A stretch of 64,000 bases of DNA from assembly GCF_037327425.1 (NCBI RefSeq), contig NZ_CP147846.1, forward strand, positions 2,418,001 to 2,482,000, in the 5' to 3' direction. Below the pieces are notes generated by a model. That model was not told where the DNA came from, made no database searches, and saw nothing but the letters and a program-made list of their open reading frames with translations. This DNA is from Rhodococcus sovatensis (lineage in GTDB: Bacteria > Actinomycetota > Actinomycetes > Mycobacteriales > Mycobacteriaceae). Of the stretch, positions 42,537-50,462 are shown piece by piece (the stretch's first letter is position 1; each line of letters begins with the position of its first letter). The translations under genes and the position numbers were made by a program.

Positions 42537-43482
42537 CGACCAGCAAGTCGATCACATCGGTCTTCGCACCGTGTGCTGTGAACCCCGCCGCGTTGCGGTG
42601 GCCGCCGCCCCCGAGCGTCGCAGCCACTGTCGAGACGTCCACTGCGGTCTTCGACCTCAGCGACACGGTCCACTCGTCACCGGATTGCTGTTTGAAAACG
42701 GCAGCCACCTCGGCCTCGGACGTCGTCCGAACGATGTCGATGACGCTCTCGATCTCCTCGGATCGCATACCCTCGGAATTTTCACGCAGAATTACCGCGT
42801 ACACGAGGCCGAGACCACCGACCGCATCCTGTACGAGAGCGGCGGAACCGAGAACGGAACCGAGCATCGGAAGCCATCCGAACGGGTGATTGTCGAGCAG
42901 TTTGCGCGCGATCGCGGCACCGTCGATGCCGGTCGCAAGAAGCCGCTCGGCAAGCAGGTGTGACCCCGGACGAACCCATCGGAATGATCCGGTGTCGGTG
43001 ACGAGGCCGGCGAACAGACAGTGCGCCAGGTCAGTATCGACGGCAACGTTCCACGCGTCGAGCAGGCGCGTAATGACAGCCGTCGTGGACTCCGCACCGT
43101 CGTCGACCACGTTCAGCGTGCCGAATCTCGTGTTGGACCGGTGGTGGTCGATTACCAGACAGGCGTCGGCCATGTCGATTCGGTCGGCCAGCGCACCCAG
43201 TCGGCCACGACTACCCGCGTCGACCGTGACGACCAGATCGACTCGAGACCGAACGTCCTCGGGCGCAGTAAGCATGTCACGGCCGGGCAGTTCGTTCATC
43301 GACTCGGGAAGCTCACTGGGACTTGCAAATGCAACCTGCACCTCGACGCCACGCCGAGCCAATACCGTTCCGATCGCAAGACCGCTGCCGATCGTGTCGG
43401 CGTCCGGCTGCACGTGGCACAGCACCGTCGCACTCCGCGCAGTCTCGAGCAGCGAGATCGCAGAAGCGAACATGTCGTCCAC
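42523..43482 (-). CDS. DHH/DHHA1 phosphoesterase (nanoRNase / c-di-AMP phosphodiesterase type)
   Basis: A 319-aa Mn2+-dependent phosphoesterase equivalent in position to Rv2837c, which degrades short oligonucleotides, pAp and cyclic di-AMP/pApA. CHVQPDADTIGSGLAIG, VVTVDAGSRGRLG, LVIDHHRSNTRFG (DHH motif) and LVTDTGSFRWV supply metal ligands; the C-terminal GGGGHRNAAGF is the DHHA1 substrate motif. Start GTG 43482 lies 4 nt after the rbfA stop; ATG 43473 is an alternative. It cannot be told from sequence which substrate dominates. Confidence 0.92.
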   Translation of the reverse strand: MDDMFASAISLLETARSATVLCHVQPDADTIGSGLAIGTVLARRGVEVQVAFASPSELPESMNELPGRDMLTAPEDVRSRVDLVVTVDAGSRGRLGALADRIDMADACLVIDHHRSNTRFGTLNVVDDGAESTTAVITRLLDAWNVAVDTDLAHCLFAGLVTDTGSFRWVRPGSHLLAERLLATGIDGAAIARKLLDNHPFGWLPMLGSVLGSAALVQDAVGGLGLVYAVILRENSEGMRSEEIESVIDIVRTTSEAEVAAVFKQQSGDEWTVSLRSKTAVDVSTVAATLGGGGHRNAAGFTAHGAKTDVIDLLVDALG

Positions 43483-43486
43483 TCGA

Positions 43487-43954
43487 TCAGTCCACGTCGG
43501 TGGACTCGGAATCCTCGACGGACTCGCGTGGAGCTTTGTATGGGTCGGGGTCGCCCGCGGGCTTGGCCGAGGCAGCCACCCGTGCGACTTCGCTGTCAGC
43601 CTGTCGAGCCCGCTCCAGCAGCTCTTCCATGTGACGCGCGGTATCGGGGACCGTGTCCGTCATGAACGTCAACGTCGGGGTGAACCTGACGCCCGTTCCT
43701 GCACCCACCTTCGACCTCAGTACACCCTTGGCCTTCTCGAGACCTGCGGACGCGGCTTGAAGATCGGGAGGGGTGTCGAGATCCTCGCCCATAACCGTGT
43801 AATAGATCGTCGCATCGTGCAAGTCGGCCGTGACCTTGCAGTCGGTGATCGTCACGAACGCCAGCCGCGGATCTTTGATCTCGTGGTCGATGGCCGTCGC
43901 AACGATGGCGGCAATTCGCTTCGAGAGCCTACGAGCTCTTGCCTGATCCACCAT
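43487..43954 (-). CDS. rbfA: Ribosome-binding factor A
   Basis: A 155-aa KH-like assembly factor for the 30S subunit, needed for 16S rRNA 5'-end maturation. ARRLSKRIAAIVATAIDHEI, DPRLAFVTITDCKVTADLHD and GVRFTPTLTFMTDTVPD match the family. The C-terminal 30 residues are an acidic extension. ATG 43954 has AGGAG about 10 nt upstream. It lies between the DUF503 gene and the DHH gene. Confidence 0.96.
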   Translation of the reverse strand: MVDQARARRLSKRIAAIVATAIDHEIKDPRLAFVTITDCKVTADLHDATIYYTVMGEDLDTPPDLQAASAGLEKAKGVLRSKVGAGTGVRFTPTLTFMTDTVPDTARHMEELLERARQADSEVARVAASAKPAGDPDPYKAPRESVEDSESTDVD

Positions 43955-43986
43955 GAACTTTCACGCTCCTCACACGCGGTGCCGAG

Positions 43987-44277
43987 TCAGTCCTCGGGAC
44001 CGAAAATTCTTCTTCTGACTGCCAACAATTCCAGATCGTGACGCTCGGCGACATGTCGCTCGCATTCGTCCAGCTTGTCGTGCAGACCTTCGACATCGGA
44101 GCCGACGGCCGCGATGCCGAACAACGAACGTCGAAACCGATCTCGTTCCCCCGTCTCCGCTGCCGACACTCCGAACCGTTGCAGCTCCGACAGAACCGGC
44201 AACACCGTCGAACGCTTGTCGGCGAGCGAACGGACATCCCCCAACAACACGTCCAGCTCGAGAGCACCCAGGTACAC
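43987..44277 (-). CDS. DUF503 family protein (YlxP-like)
   Basis: A 96-aa protein matching DUF503: MYLGALELDVLLGDVRSLAD, FGVSAAETGERDRFRRSLFG and the C-terminal ELLAVRRRIFGPED. Members are small alpha/beta proteins encoded between infB and rbfA in many Gram-positive genomes and are suspected ribosome-associated factors; function is not established. GTG 44277 starts the conserved domain. A 13-bp hairpin lies 37 nt upstream, between it and infB. Confidence 0.9.
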   Translation of the reverse strand: MYLGALELDVLLGDVRSLADKRSTVLPVLSELQRFGVSAAETGERDRFRRSLFGIAAVGSDVEGLHDKLDECERHVAERHDLELLAVRRRIFGPED

Positions 44278-44313
44278 GCGGCCATCCTTCGAATCGGTTA
44301 GACCCCAACGATG

Positions 44314-44345
44314 CCGGCGGCGGTACCGATCAGTACCGCCGCCGG
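44314..44345 (-). repeat. 13-bp perfect hairpin between infB and the DUF503 gene
   Basis: Arms 44314-44326 (CCGGCGGCGGTAC) and 44333-44345 are exact reverse complements with a CGATCA loop. On the minus strand it lies 57 nt after the infB stop. It is not followed by a U-tract (GCATCGTTGGGG follows), so it is a U-less terminator, an attenuator or an RNase processing site. Confidence 0.75.
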
Positions 44346-44402
44346 GCCTCGTTCGAATCAGTGCAGTGTCACTCCCCTTGATCCACCACAGCCGAGCACG
44401 TG

Positions 44403-47297
44403 CTAGTCGCGCGGCTTCTCACGCAGTTCGTACGCCTCGATGACATCGCCGACCTTGATGTCCGAGTACGTCACCGTGAGACCACACTCATAACCCTCGC
44501 GTACCTCTACCGCATCGTCCTTCTCGCGGCGAAGCGAGGAGATCGTGACGGTCTCGGCGACCACTGTGCTGTCACGCAACAGTCGTGCCTTGGCATTGCG
44601 ACGGATCGTACCGGAGGTGACCAGGCAACCTGCGATGTTTCCGACCTTGGACGAACGGAACAGCGCGCGGATCTCGGCCTGGCCGAGAGCAACCTCTTCG
44701 TAGACGGGCTTGAGCATGCCCTTGAGGGCCTTCTCGATCTCGTCGATCGCCTGGTAGATAACCGAGTAGTACCGGATGTCCACGCCTTCGCGGTTGGCAA
44801 GCTCGGTGGCCTTGCCCTCCGCACGAACGTTGAAGCCGATGATGATCGCATTCGACGCCGACGCCAGGTTGACGTTGGTCTCCGTGACGCCACCGACTCC
44901 GCGGTCGATGACGCGCAACTCGACCTCGTCGTCGATCTCGATACCCAGCAAGGCCTCTTCCAGCGCCTCGACGGTTCCCGAGTTGTCACCCTTGAGGATC
45001 AAGTTGAGCTGCGAAGTCTCCTTCAGAGCTGCATCGAGATCGTCCAGGCTGATGCGCTTGCGACTCTTCGCTGCGAGCGCGTTGCGCTTGCGTGCATTTC
45101 GTCGATCCGCGATCTGACGGGCGATTCGGTCCTCGTCGACAACCAGGAGGTTGTCGCCTGCACCTGGAACCGATGTGAAACCGATGACCTGGACGGGACG
45201 TGACGGCAGCGCTTCGGTGACGTCTTCGCCGTGCTCGTCGACCATGCGGCGAACGCGTCCGTACGCGTCTCCCGCCACGATCGAGTCACCGACGCGGAGC
45301 GTTCCGCGGGCGATGAGGACCGTGGCAACCGGTCCGCGTCCACGGTCGAGGTGTGCCTCGATGGCGACACCCTGAGCATCCATGTCCGGGTTCGCACGCA
45401 GGTCGAGCGACGCATCTGCAGTCAACAGCACCGCTTCGAGAAGGGCATCGATATTGGTGCCCTGCTTGGCGGAGATCTCGACGAACATGGTGTCGCCGCC
45501 GTACTCCTCGGCAACCAGGCCGTACTCGGTCAGCTGCTGACGGATCTTGTCCGGGTTCGCGCCTTCCTTGTCGATCTTGTTGACCGCGACCACGATGGGC
45601 ACATCTGCTGCCTGCGCGTGGTTGATCGCTTCCACCGTCTGAGGCATGACGCCGTCGTCGGCAGCGACGACCAGGATCGCGAGATCCGTGGCCTTGGCAC
45701 CACGAGCACGCATGGCCGTGAAGGCCTCGTGACCGGGGGTGTCGATGAACGTCACGAGACGCTCGTTGCCTTCGAGCTCGGTCAGCACCTGGTAGGCACC
45801 GATGTGCTGCGTGATACCACCGGCTTCACCTTCGCGAACAGCGGTATTACGGATCGAGTCCAGCAGTCGCGTCTTGCCGTGGTCGACGTGACCCATGACC
45901 GTGACGACCGGCGGACGCTGCTCGAGATCGTCCTCGCCACCCGCATCCTCGCCGTAGGTGAGGTCGAAGCTGTCGAGAAGTTCGCGATCCTCGTCCTCGG
46001 GGCTGACGACCTGGACGACGTAGTTCATTTCGCCGCCGAGCAGTTCGAGCGTCTCGTCGTTGACCGACTGAGTCGCCGTCACCATCTCGCCGAGGTTGAA
46101 CAGGGCCTGCACGAGCGCTGCGGGGTTCGCGTCGATCTTGTCCGCGAAGTCCGACAGCGATGCGCCGCGAGCGAGACGGATGGTCTCACCGTTGCCGCGA
46201 GGCAACCTGACGCCGCCGACTGCCGGAGCCTGCATGCTTTCGTACTCGGCGCGTTTCGCTCGCTTCGACTTGCGTCCACGGCGGACAGCTCCACCCGGAC
46301 GACCGAATGCGCCTGCAGCCGCTCCGCGCTGACCGGGACGGCCACCGCCACCTGGACGACCGCGGAAGCCACCTGCGGGAGCACCACCTGCGGGAGCACC
46401 ACCGGGCGCACCCGGTGCGCCGCCGCCGCGGTATCCGCCACCGCCTGCGCCGCCACCCGGACGTCCACCTGGCGCGCCACCTGGACGACCGGGGCGGCCC
46501 CCTGCTGCCGGACTCGGTCGTGCCGAACGTGTCGGCATTGCACCTGGATTCGGACGGGGAGGCATAGAACCGGGGCTCGGACGAGGTCCACCCTGGCCCG
46601 GAGCCGGACGGGGACCGCCCTGTCCGGGAGCTGGGCGGCTTCCGCCCTGCGCTGCGGCCGGACGAGCTCCGCCCTGACCAGGAGTCGGCCGTCCGCCGCC
46701 GGGGCGGGGACTGCCTGGAGCCGGGCGTGGAGCCGGACGCTCCACTGGCGCCGAGGAGTACGGGTTGTTACCGACCCGAGGCGCCTTGGGGCCTGGCTTC
46801 GGTCCCGGTGCGCCCGGCTTCGGTCCGGCAGGTGCCGATTCCGTCTCTGCGGCGACCGGTGCCTGCTGAGCCGGTGTCGGCTGAGCCGGAGACGGGGTCG
46901 CGGCCGCTGGAGCAGCCGGTTCTACCGGTGCGGCGGGGGACGGAGCTGCTGGTGCCGGCGTTGCTGGTGCCGGAGCTGCTGGTACCGGGGTTGCCGGAAC
47001 TTCGGGTTCCACAGCTGCGGGCGTCGGACGCGCAGCAGGCTTGGGGCCCGGACGCGGACCGCCAGGCTTGGCGCCTGTACTCGGCTTGGGTGCGCTCGCG
47101 TTCGCGCTGCCGTTCTCGGACGGCGAGTCCGACTTCTCGGACGGGAATGATTCACGTAGACGACGCGCTACCGGCGCCTCGACGGTGGACGACGCTGATT
47201 TGACGAACTCGCCTTGCTCTTTGAGCCGTGCGAGTAGTTCCTTACTGGTGACACCGAGTTCTTTTGCCAACTCGTGCACGCGGGCCTTGCCTGCCAC
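44403..47297 (-). CDS. infB: Translation initiation factor IF-2
   Basis: A 964-aa GTPase that places initiator tRNA on the 30S subunit. The N-terminal IF2 domain (AGKARVHELAKELGVTSKEL) is followed by a roughly 300-residue Pro/Ala/Gly/Arg-rich disordered region (about residues 45-365). The G domain has VMGHVDHGKTRLLDS (G1), FIDTPGHEAFTAMR (G3) and VAVNKIDKEGANPDK (G4), then the beta-barrel and fMet-tRNA-binding C2 domain. GTG 47297 has AGGAGA just upstream. It is downstream of ylxR and nusA in the classical operon. Confidence 0.97.
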   Translation of the reverse strand: MAGKARVHELAKELGVTSKELLARLKEQGEFVKSASSTVEAPVARRLRESFPSEKSDSPSENGSANASAPKPSTGAKPGGPRPGPKPAARPTPAAVEPEVPATPVPAAPAPATPAPAAPSPAAPVEPAAPAAATPSPAQPTPAQQAPVAAETESAPAGPKPGAPGPKPGPKAPRVGNNPYSSAPVERPAPRPAPGSPRPGGGRPTPGQGGARPAAAQGGSRPAPGQGGPRPAPGQGGPRPSPGSMPPRPNPGAMPTRSARPSPAAGGRPGRPGGAPGGRPGGGAGGGGYRGGGAPGAPGGAPAGGAPAGGFRGRPGGGGRPGQRGAAAGAFGRPGGAVRRGRKSKRAKRAEYESMQAPAVGGVRLPRGNGETIRLARGASLSDFADKIDANPAALVQALFNLGEMVTATQSVNDETLELLGGEMNYVVQVVSPEDEDRELLDSFDLTYGEDAGGEDDLEQRPPVVTVMGHVDHGKTRLLDSIRNTAVREGEAGGITQHIGAYQVLTELEGNERLVTFIDTPGHEAFTAMRARGAKATDLAILVVAADDGVMPQTVEAINHAQAADVPIVVAVNKIDKEGANPDKIRQQLTEYGLVAEEYGGDTMFVEISAKQGTNIDALLEAVLLTADASLDLRANPDMDAQGVAIEAHLDRGRGPVATVLIARGTLRVGDSIVAGDAYGRVRRMVDEHGEDVTEALPSRPVQVIGFTSVPGAGDNLLVVDEDRIARQIADRRNARKRNALAAKSRKRISLDDLDAALKETSQLNLILKGDNSGTVEALEEALLGIEIDDEVELRVIDRGVGGVTETNVNLASASNAIIIGFNVRAEGKATELANREGVDIRYYSVIYQAIDEIEKALKGMLKPVYEEVALGQAEIRALFRSSKVGNIAGCLVTSGTIRRNAKARLLRDSTVVAETVTISSLRREKDDAVEVREGYECGLTVTYSDIKVGDVIEAYELREKPRD

Positions 47298-47395
47298 TGC
47301 TCTCCTCACTGAGAGGCCGAGCGAGGCATTGGTGCCTGCACGACCTCGGGTTAATTCCGATGGACGTTCATCGTCGGTGCTTCACGGTGTGCTCA

Positions 47396-47743
47396 TCAGT
47401 GCTGTTGCCTGTTCTTCTCGTCGGGTAGAACTCTGCGCTCTACGAAGGCGTCGACTGCGGAAATGTCGATCGCTCCAGGTACTCGTAGTGCTCTGCCGAA
47501 GGCTCGGCGCCGCTCCGCGTTGTGGAGACAAGTCCGATCGAGGTGCAACCATGCGCCTCGACCAGGAAGTCGGTGCTCGGCATCCGGGACGACGATGCAA
47601 TCGAAAGATTGCGGTTCACCGCCCGAACGACTGACCACGACACGCAGCAGATCGGCGGTCGGAGCTTTCTCCTTGCACCCGACACAAGTTCGCACCGGTA
47701 GACGTATAGGCGTCGAACCGGTGCTCACATGACTGCGGGGCAT
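47396..47743 (-). CDS. ylxR: YlxR family RNA-binding protein (DUF448)
   Basis: A 115-aa protein with the DUF448 hallmark VRTCVGCKEKAPTADLLRVV and the later PGRGAWLHLDRTCLHNAERR. YlxR binds nucleic acid and in Bacillus and mycobacteria is encoded between nusA and infB; it has been linked to RNase P and transcription control, but the role in this group is not settled. ATG 47743 is chosen; ATG 47800, 8 nt after the nusA stop, would add 19 residues of low conservation and could be translationally coupled. Confidence 0.9.
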   Translation of the reverse strand: MPRSHVSTGSTPIRLPVRTCVGCKEKAPTADLLRVVVSRSGGEPQSFDCIVVPDAEHRLPGRGAWLHLDRTCLHNAERRRAFGRALRVPGAIDISAVDAFVERRVLPDEKNRQQH

Positions 47744-47807
47744 GGAGTTCAATTCCGAACCAACTCCTACTCTACCGCTGTATTGCTCCGAACTCCGCAT
47801 TCTGCAC

Positions 47808-48818
47808 TTACCCGCTGGTGGACTCGGGTGCCGCGGCCGCGTCGCTTCGGATATCGATCCGCCAACCGGTCAGCCGAGCAGCCAACCGGGCGTTCTGGCC
47901 CTCCTTGCCGATCGCCAGGGACAGCTGGTAATCCGGGACGATGACGCGAGCTGCGCGGGCAGCTGCGTCGACGACCGTCACAGACACAACCTTCGACGGC
48001 GACAGCGCATTCCCGACGAACGTCGCCGGGTCCTCGTCGAAGTCGATGATGTCGATCTTCTCCCCCGCGAGCTCGCTCATGACGTTGCGCACGCGCTGTC
48101 CCATGGGTCCGATGCACGCACCTTTGGCATTGAGACCGGAGACGGTGGAAAACACGGCGATCTTGGAGCGATGGCCCGATTCACGGGCGACAGCGATGAT
48201 CTCCACCGACCCGTCGGCGATCTCGGGCACTTCGAGTGCGAACAGCTTCCGAACGAGGTTCGGGTGCGTGCGGGACAGCGTGATCTGCGGCCCACGCTGA
48301 CCACGCGCGACTCCGACGACGTAGCACTTGATTCTCTCGCCGTGCTCGTAGCTTTCGCCCGGAACCTGCTCGGCCGGCGGAAGCAGACCGTCCGCCCCGT
48401 TGGCTTCACTGCCGATGCGGACGATGACGGTGCCTTTGGCATTGGCCCTGGTATCGCGCTGGATGACCCCGTTGACGATCTCACCTTCGTGAGTGGAGTA
48501 CTCACCGAAGGAACGCTCGTGCTCGGCGTCACGCAAGCGCTGCAAGATGACCTGACGCGCTGTCGTCGCGGCGATACGACCGAATCCTTCCGGAGTGTCG
48601 TCCCACTCCGAGATGGTGTTGCCGTCCTCGTCGATCTCTTTGGCCATAACCTTGACCGAACCGCTCTTACGATCGACATCGATCCACGCGTGCTGCTGAT
48701 GGCCCTCGGTGTGCCGGTACGCGGTCAGCAGTGCAGTTTGAATCGTCGAGATGACAGTGTCGATCGAGACGCCCTTTTCGGCCTCGATCGCACGCAGCGC
48801 AGCAATGTCGATATTCAC
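47808..48818 (-). CDS. nusA: Transcription termination/antitermination factor NusA
   Basis: A 336-aa RNA polymerase-associated factor. The N-terminal domain (MNIDIAALRAIEAEKGVSID) binds polymerase, an S1 domain follows (GEIVNGVIQRDTRANAKGTV), then two KH domains (KIAVFSTVSGLNAKGACIGP; YQLSLAIGKEGQNARLAARL). It lacks the acidic C-terminal repeats of enterobacterial NusA, as usual for actinobacteria. It overlaps rimP by 4 nt. The short C terminus APESTSG precedes ylxR. Confidence 0.96.
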   Translation of the reverse strand: MNIDIAALRAIEAEKGVSIDTVISTIQTALLTAYRHTEGHQQHAWIDVDRKSGSVKVMAKEIDEDGNTISEWDDTPEGFGRIAATTARQVILQRLRDAEHERSFGEYSTHEGEIVNGVIQRDTRANAKGTVIVRIGSEANGADGLLPPAEQVPGESYEHGERIKCYVVGVARGQRGPQITLSRTHPNLVRKLFALEVPEIADGSVEIIAVARESGHRSKIAVFSTVSGLNAKGACIGPMGQRVRNVMSELAGEKIDIIDFDEDPATFVGNALSPSKVVSVTVVDAAARAARVIVPDYQLSLAIGKEGQNARLAARLTGWRIDIRSDAAAAPESTSG

Positions 48819-49390
48819 TTGTCGGACCCTTCTTCCGGTGCTTCCACATTCACGATCTCATCGGAGTCCGCAGGCGCAGGCCGACCGTCCACGACGCCGC
48901 CCGCCAACTCCATCTCTTCGACCTTGGGCCGCGAGAACTCTACTTGTACAACAGCCTTGACGACGCTGGAGAGTTCGACAGCCCGAGTGGCCAGAACGCC
49001 CTTCGTGCGCGTGACAATGGTCACGACACCGCCGTCGAGTACCCCGATTCGCCCGTCGAACTTTTCCTCGGCCAACTCGATACGCACCGACCGGCCCCGA
49101 GCACGGCGCCAATGCCGCTCTTCCGTCAACGGTCGGTCGATACCAGGAGTGGTGACCTCGAGCGTGTACGGCGCTTCGCCGAAGTCCGACACGGCGTCGA
49201 ACACCTCCGAGATCTCACGACTGAGAATCGGCAGAGTGTCCAAATCGATGCCCTGCTCGCGATCGACCATGATCCGAACAGCGCTGTGCTTGCCCGCAGA
49301 CACGACGTTGACGTCCTCGAGGTCGAAGCCCTGAGCATGAATCAGATCGGACAGGAGCGCGATGACCCTCTCCTTGGACGGAACAGGCAT
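48815..49390 (-). CDS. rimP: Ribosome maturation factor RimP
   Basis: A 191-aa 30S assembly factor. KERVIALLSDLIHAQGFDLE, VSDFGEAPYTLEVTTPGIDR (the family signature with TPG.DRPL) and the C-terminal SH3-like half are recognisable; a short acidic tail follows (VEAPEEGSDK). ATG 49390 is preferred, with GAGGAG 12 nt before it; GTG 49402 is an in-frame alternative but abuts that site. First gene of the rimP-nusA-ylxR-infB-rbfA operon; its promoter should lie in the 128-nt divergent gap. Confidence 0.93.
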   Translation of the reverse strand: MPVPSKERVIALLSDLIHAQGFDLEDVNVVSAGKHSAVRIMVDREQGIDLDTLPILSREISEVFDAVSDFGEAPYTLEVTTPGIDRPLTEERHWRRARGRSVRIELAEEKFDGRIGVLDGGVVTIVTRTKGVLATRAVELSSVVKAVVQVEFSRPKVEEMELAGGVVDGRPAPADSDEIVNVEAPEEGSDK

Positions 49391-49518
49391 CGCGGTGTGC
49401 ACTCCTCGTGAAGTTGTGGGCGAATCATCGTCAGACGGTGAACGTACAGCCTAGCGCCATCGAGACGCGTCCGTGACCAGGTGCGGGTGCGCATGGCCGA
49501 GGGCGTACCTGGCACCAT

Positions 49519-50025
49519 GTGAACGTGCCGACGTCCGCAATCGCCCCTTCCCTCAGTCGCCGCTCGGCGATCCGGCTTGCGGCGGGCGCAGCGCTCGCGA
49601 CCGTCGGTCTCGTCACGACCGCCGGATGCTCTTCCGGCGAGGACACTGCTGCGACGGTCGACACTCTGACGACGCACCTTCGGCGAGCCCGCAAGGACGC
49701 GGACATGGCGGCAGCGTTGATCGCGATCCTTCCCGAACGCGTGAACGAACTCTCGGTGATTCAGTCCGAGCGAAGCGCACACGCCGATTCGTTGGCCGCG
49801 GAGATCGACCGCGTCTCGGGCGGCGAGAGCATCCCCCCGTCCACCCCGTCTACGACTACAACTACGCAGGTCCCACCGCCGACGTTGGAGGAGTTGTTGA
49901 CCGGCTTGTCCGAATCGGGGCGCAGCGCAGCGGACTCGGCCCGGAACGAGTCGGGATATCGAGCCGGGCTTCTCGGCTCGATCAGCGCCGCGTGCACCGT
50001 TCAGTCGATCGTAGTACTGGCATGA
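49519..50025 (+). CDS. Tat-type putative lipoprotein (Rv2843-like)
   Basis: A 168-aa Ala/Thr-rich secreted protein. The N terminus has a twin-arginine motif (SLSRRSAIRLAAG), a hydrophobic stretch and a lipobox-like TTAGCSSGE, so it is probably exported folded and lipid-anchored. The middle is helical (about residues 45-110); a PSTPSTTTTTQVPPPT linker follows. It corresponds by position to Rv2843 beside proS. The ATG of the ferritin-like gene overlaps its stop, so the two probably act together. No enzymatic motif is seen. GTG 49519 or 49525 may be the start. Confidence 0.7.
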   Translation: MNVPTSAIAPSLSRRSAIRLAAGAALATVGLVTTAGCSSGEDTAATVDTLTTHLRRARKDADMAAALIAILPERVNELSVIQSERSAHADSLAAEIDRVSGGESIPPSTPSTTTTTQVPPPTLEELLTGLSESGRSAADSARNESGYRAGLLGSISAACTVQSIVVLA

Positions 50026-50462
50026 ACGAACTCGGAGAGGAGCAGCAAGCTCTGGTCGACGCACTGCACTCGGAGTACGCCGCCGTGTTCGCGTACGGAA
50101 TCGTCGGGGCATTCTCGAATCCAGCGCGGGCCGATCTCGTTGCGGTCAACGCCGCAGCGCACCGGGCCCGGCGGGACGCGACGATCGATGCCCTGAAGGC
50201 GGCAAGTGTCACCGCACCCCCACCTGCCACCGCCTATACGACGCCTTTCCCGGTCACCGATCCGATCACTGCGGCTCAGTTGGCCGCGCAAGCGGAGGTG
50301 GACACCTCGATCGCATGGCGGTCTGTGATCGAACGCAGTAAGTCCGGCCCCACCAGAGAGACCGGAATCACTGCACTCACGGAAGCTGCGCTGCGACTGG
50401 CGAACTGGCGAGAGATCCTGGGAGTGGTTCCGTCCTCGACTCCGTTTCCCGGCCAGCCCTGA
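50022..50462 (+). CDS. Ferritin-like domain protein (DUF4439, Rv2844-like)
   Basis: A 146-aa helical protein. EEQQALVDALHSEYAAVFAY and RDATIDALKAASVTAPPPAT, with a later AQLAAQAEVDTSIAWRSVIE, match the ferritin-like DUF4439 domain. It is cytosolic by sequence (no signal) although paired with a putative Tat lipoprotein whose stop it overlaps. Ferritin-like helices often bind a di-metal centre, but I cannot confirm the full ligand set. Its last 86 nt lie antisense to the end of the convergent MFS gene. Confidence 0.75.
   Translation: MNELGEEQQALVDALHSEYAAVFAYGIVGAFSNPARADLVAVNAAAHRARRDATIDALKAASVTAPPPATAYTTPFPVTDPITAAQLAAQAEVDTSIAWRSVIERSKSGPTRETGITALTEAALRLANWREILGVVPSSTPFPGQP

Noticed and set aside
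46560..46760. Repeated GC-rich units that look like a tandem DNA repeat
   Set aside because: They encode the low-complexity Pro/Gly linker of IF-2 in frame and need no separate explanation.
45231..47150. A 639-codon open frame opposite infB
   Set aside because: Mirror of the Pro/Ala/Gly-rich IF-2 linker; its Arg/Ser/Thr repeats have no protein-like pattern.
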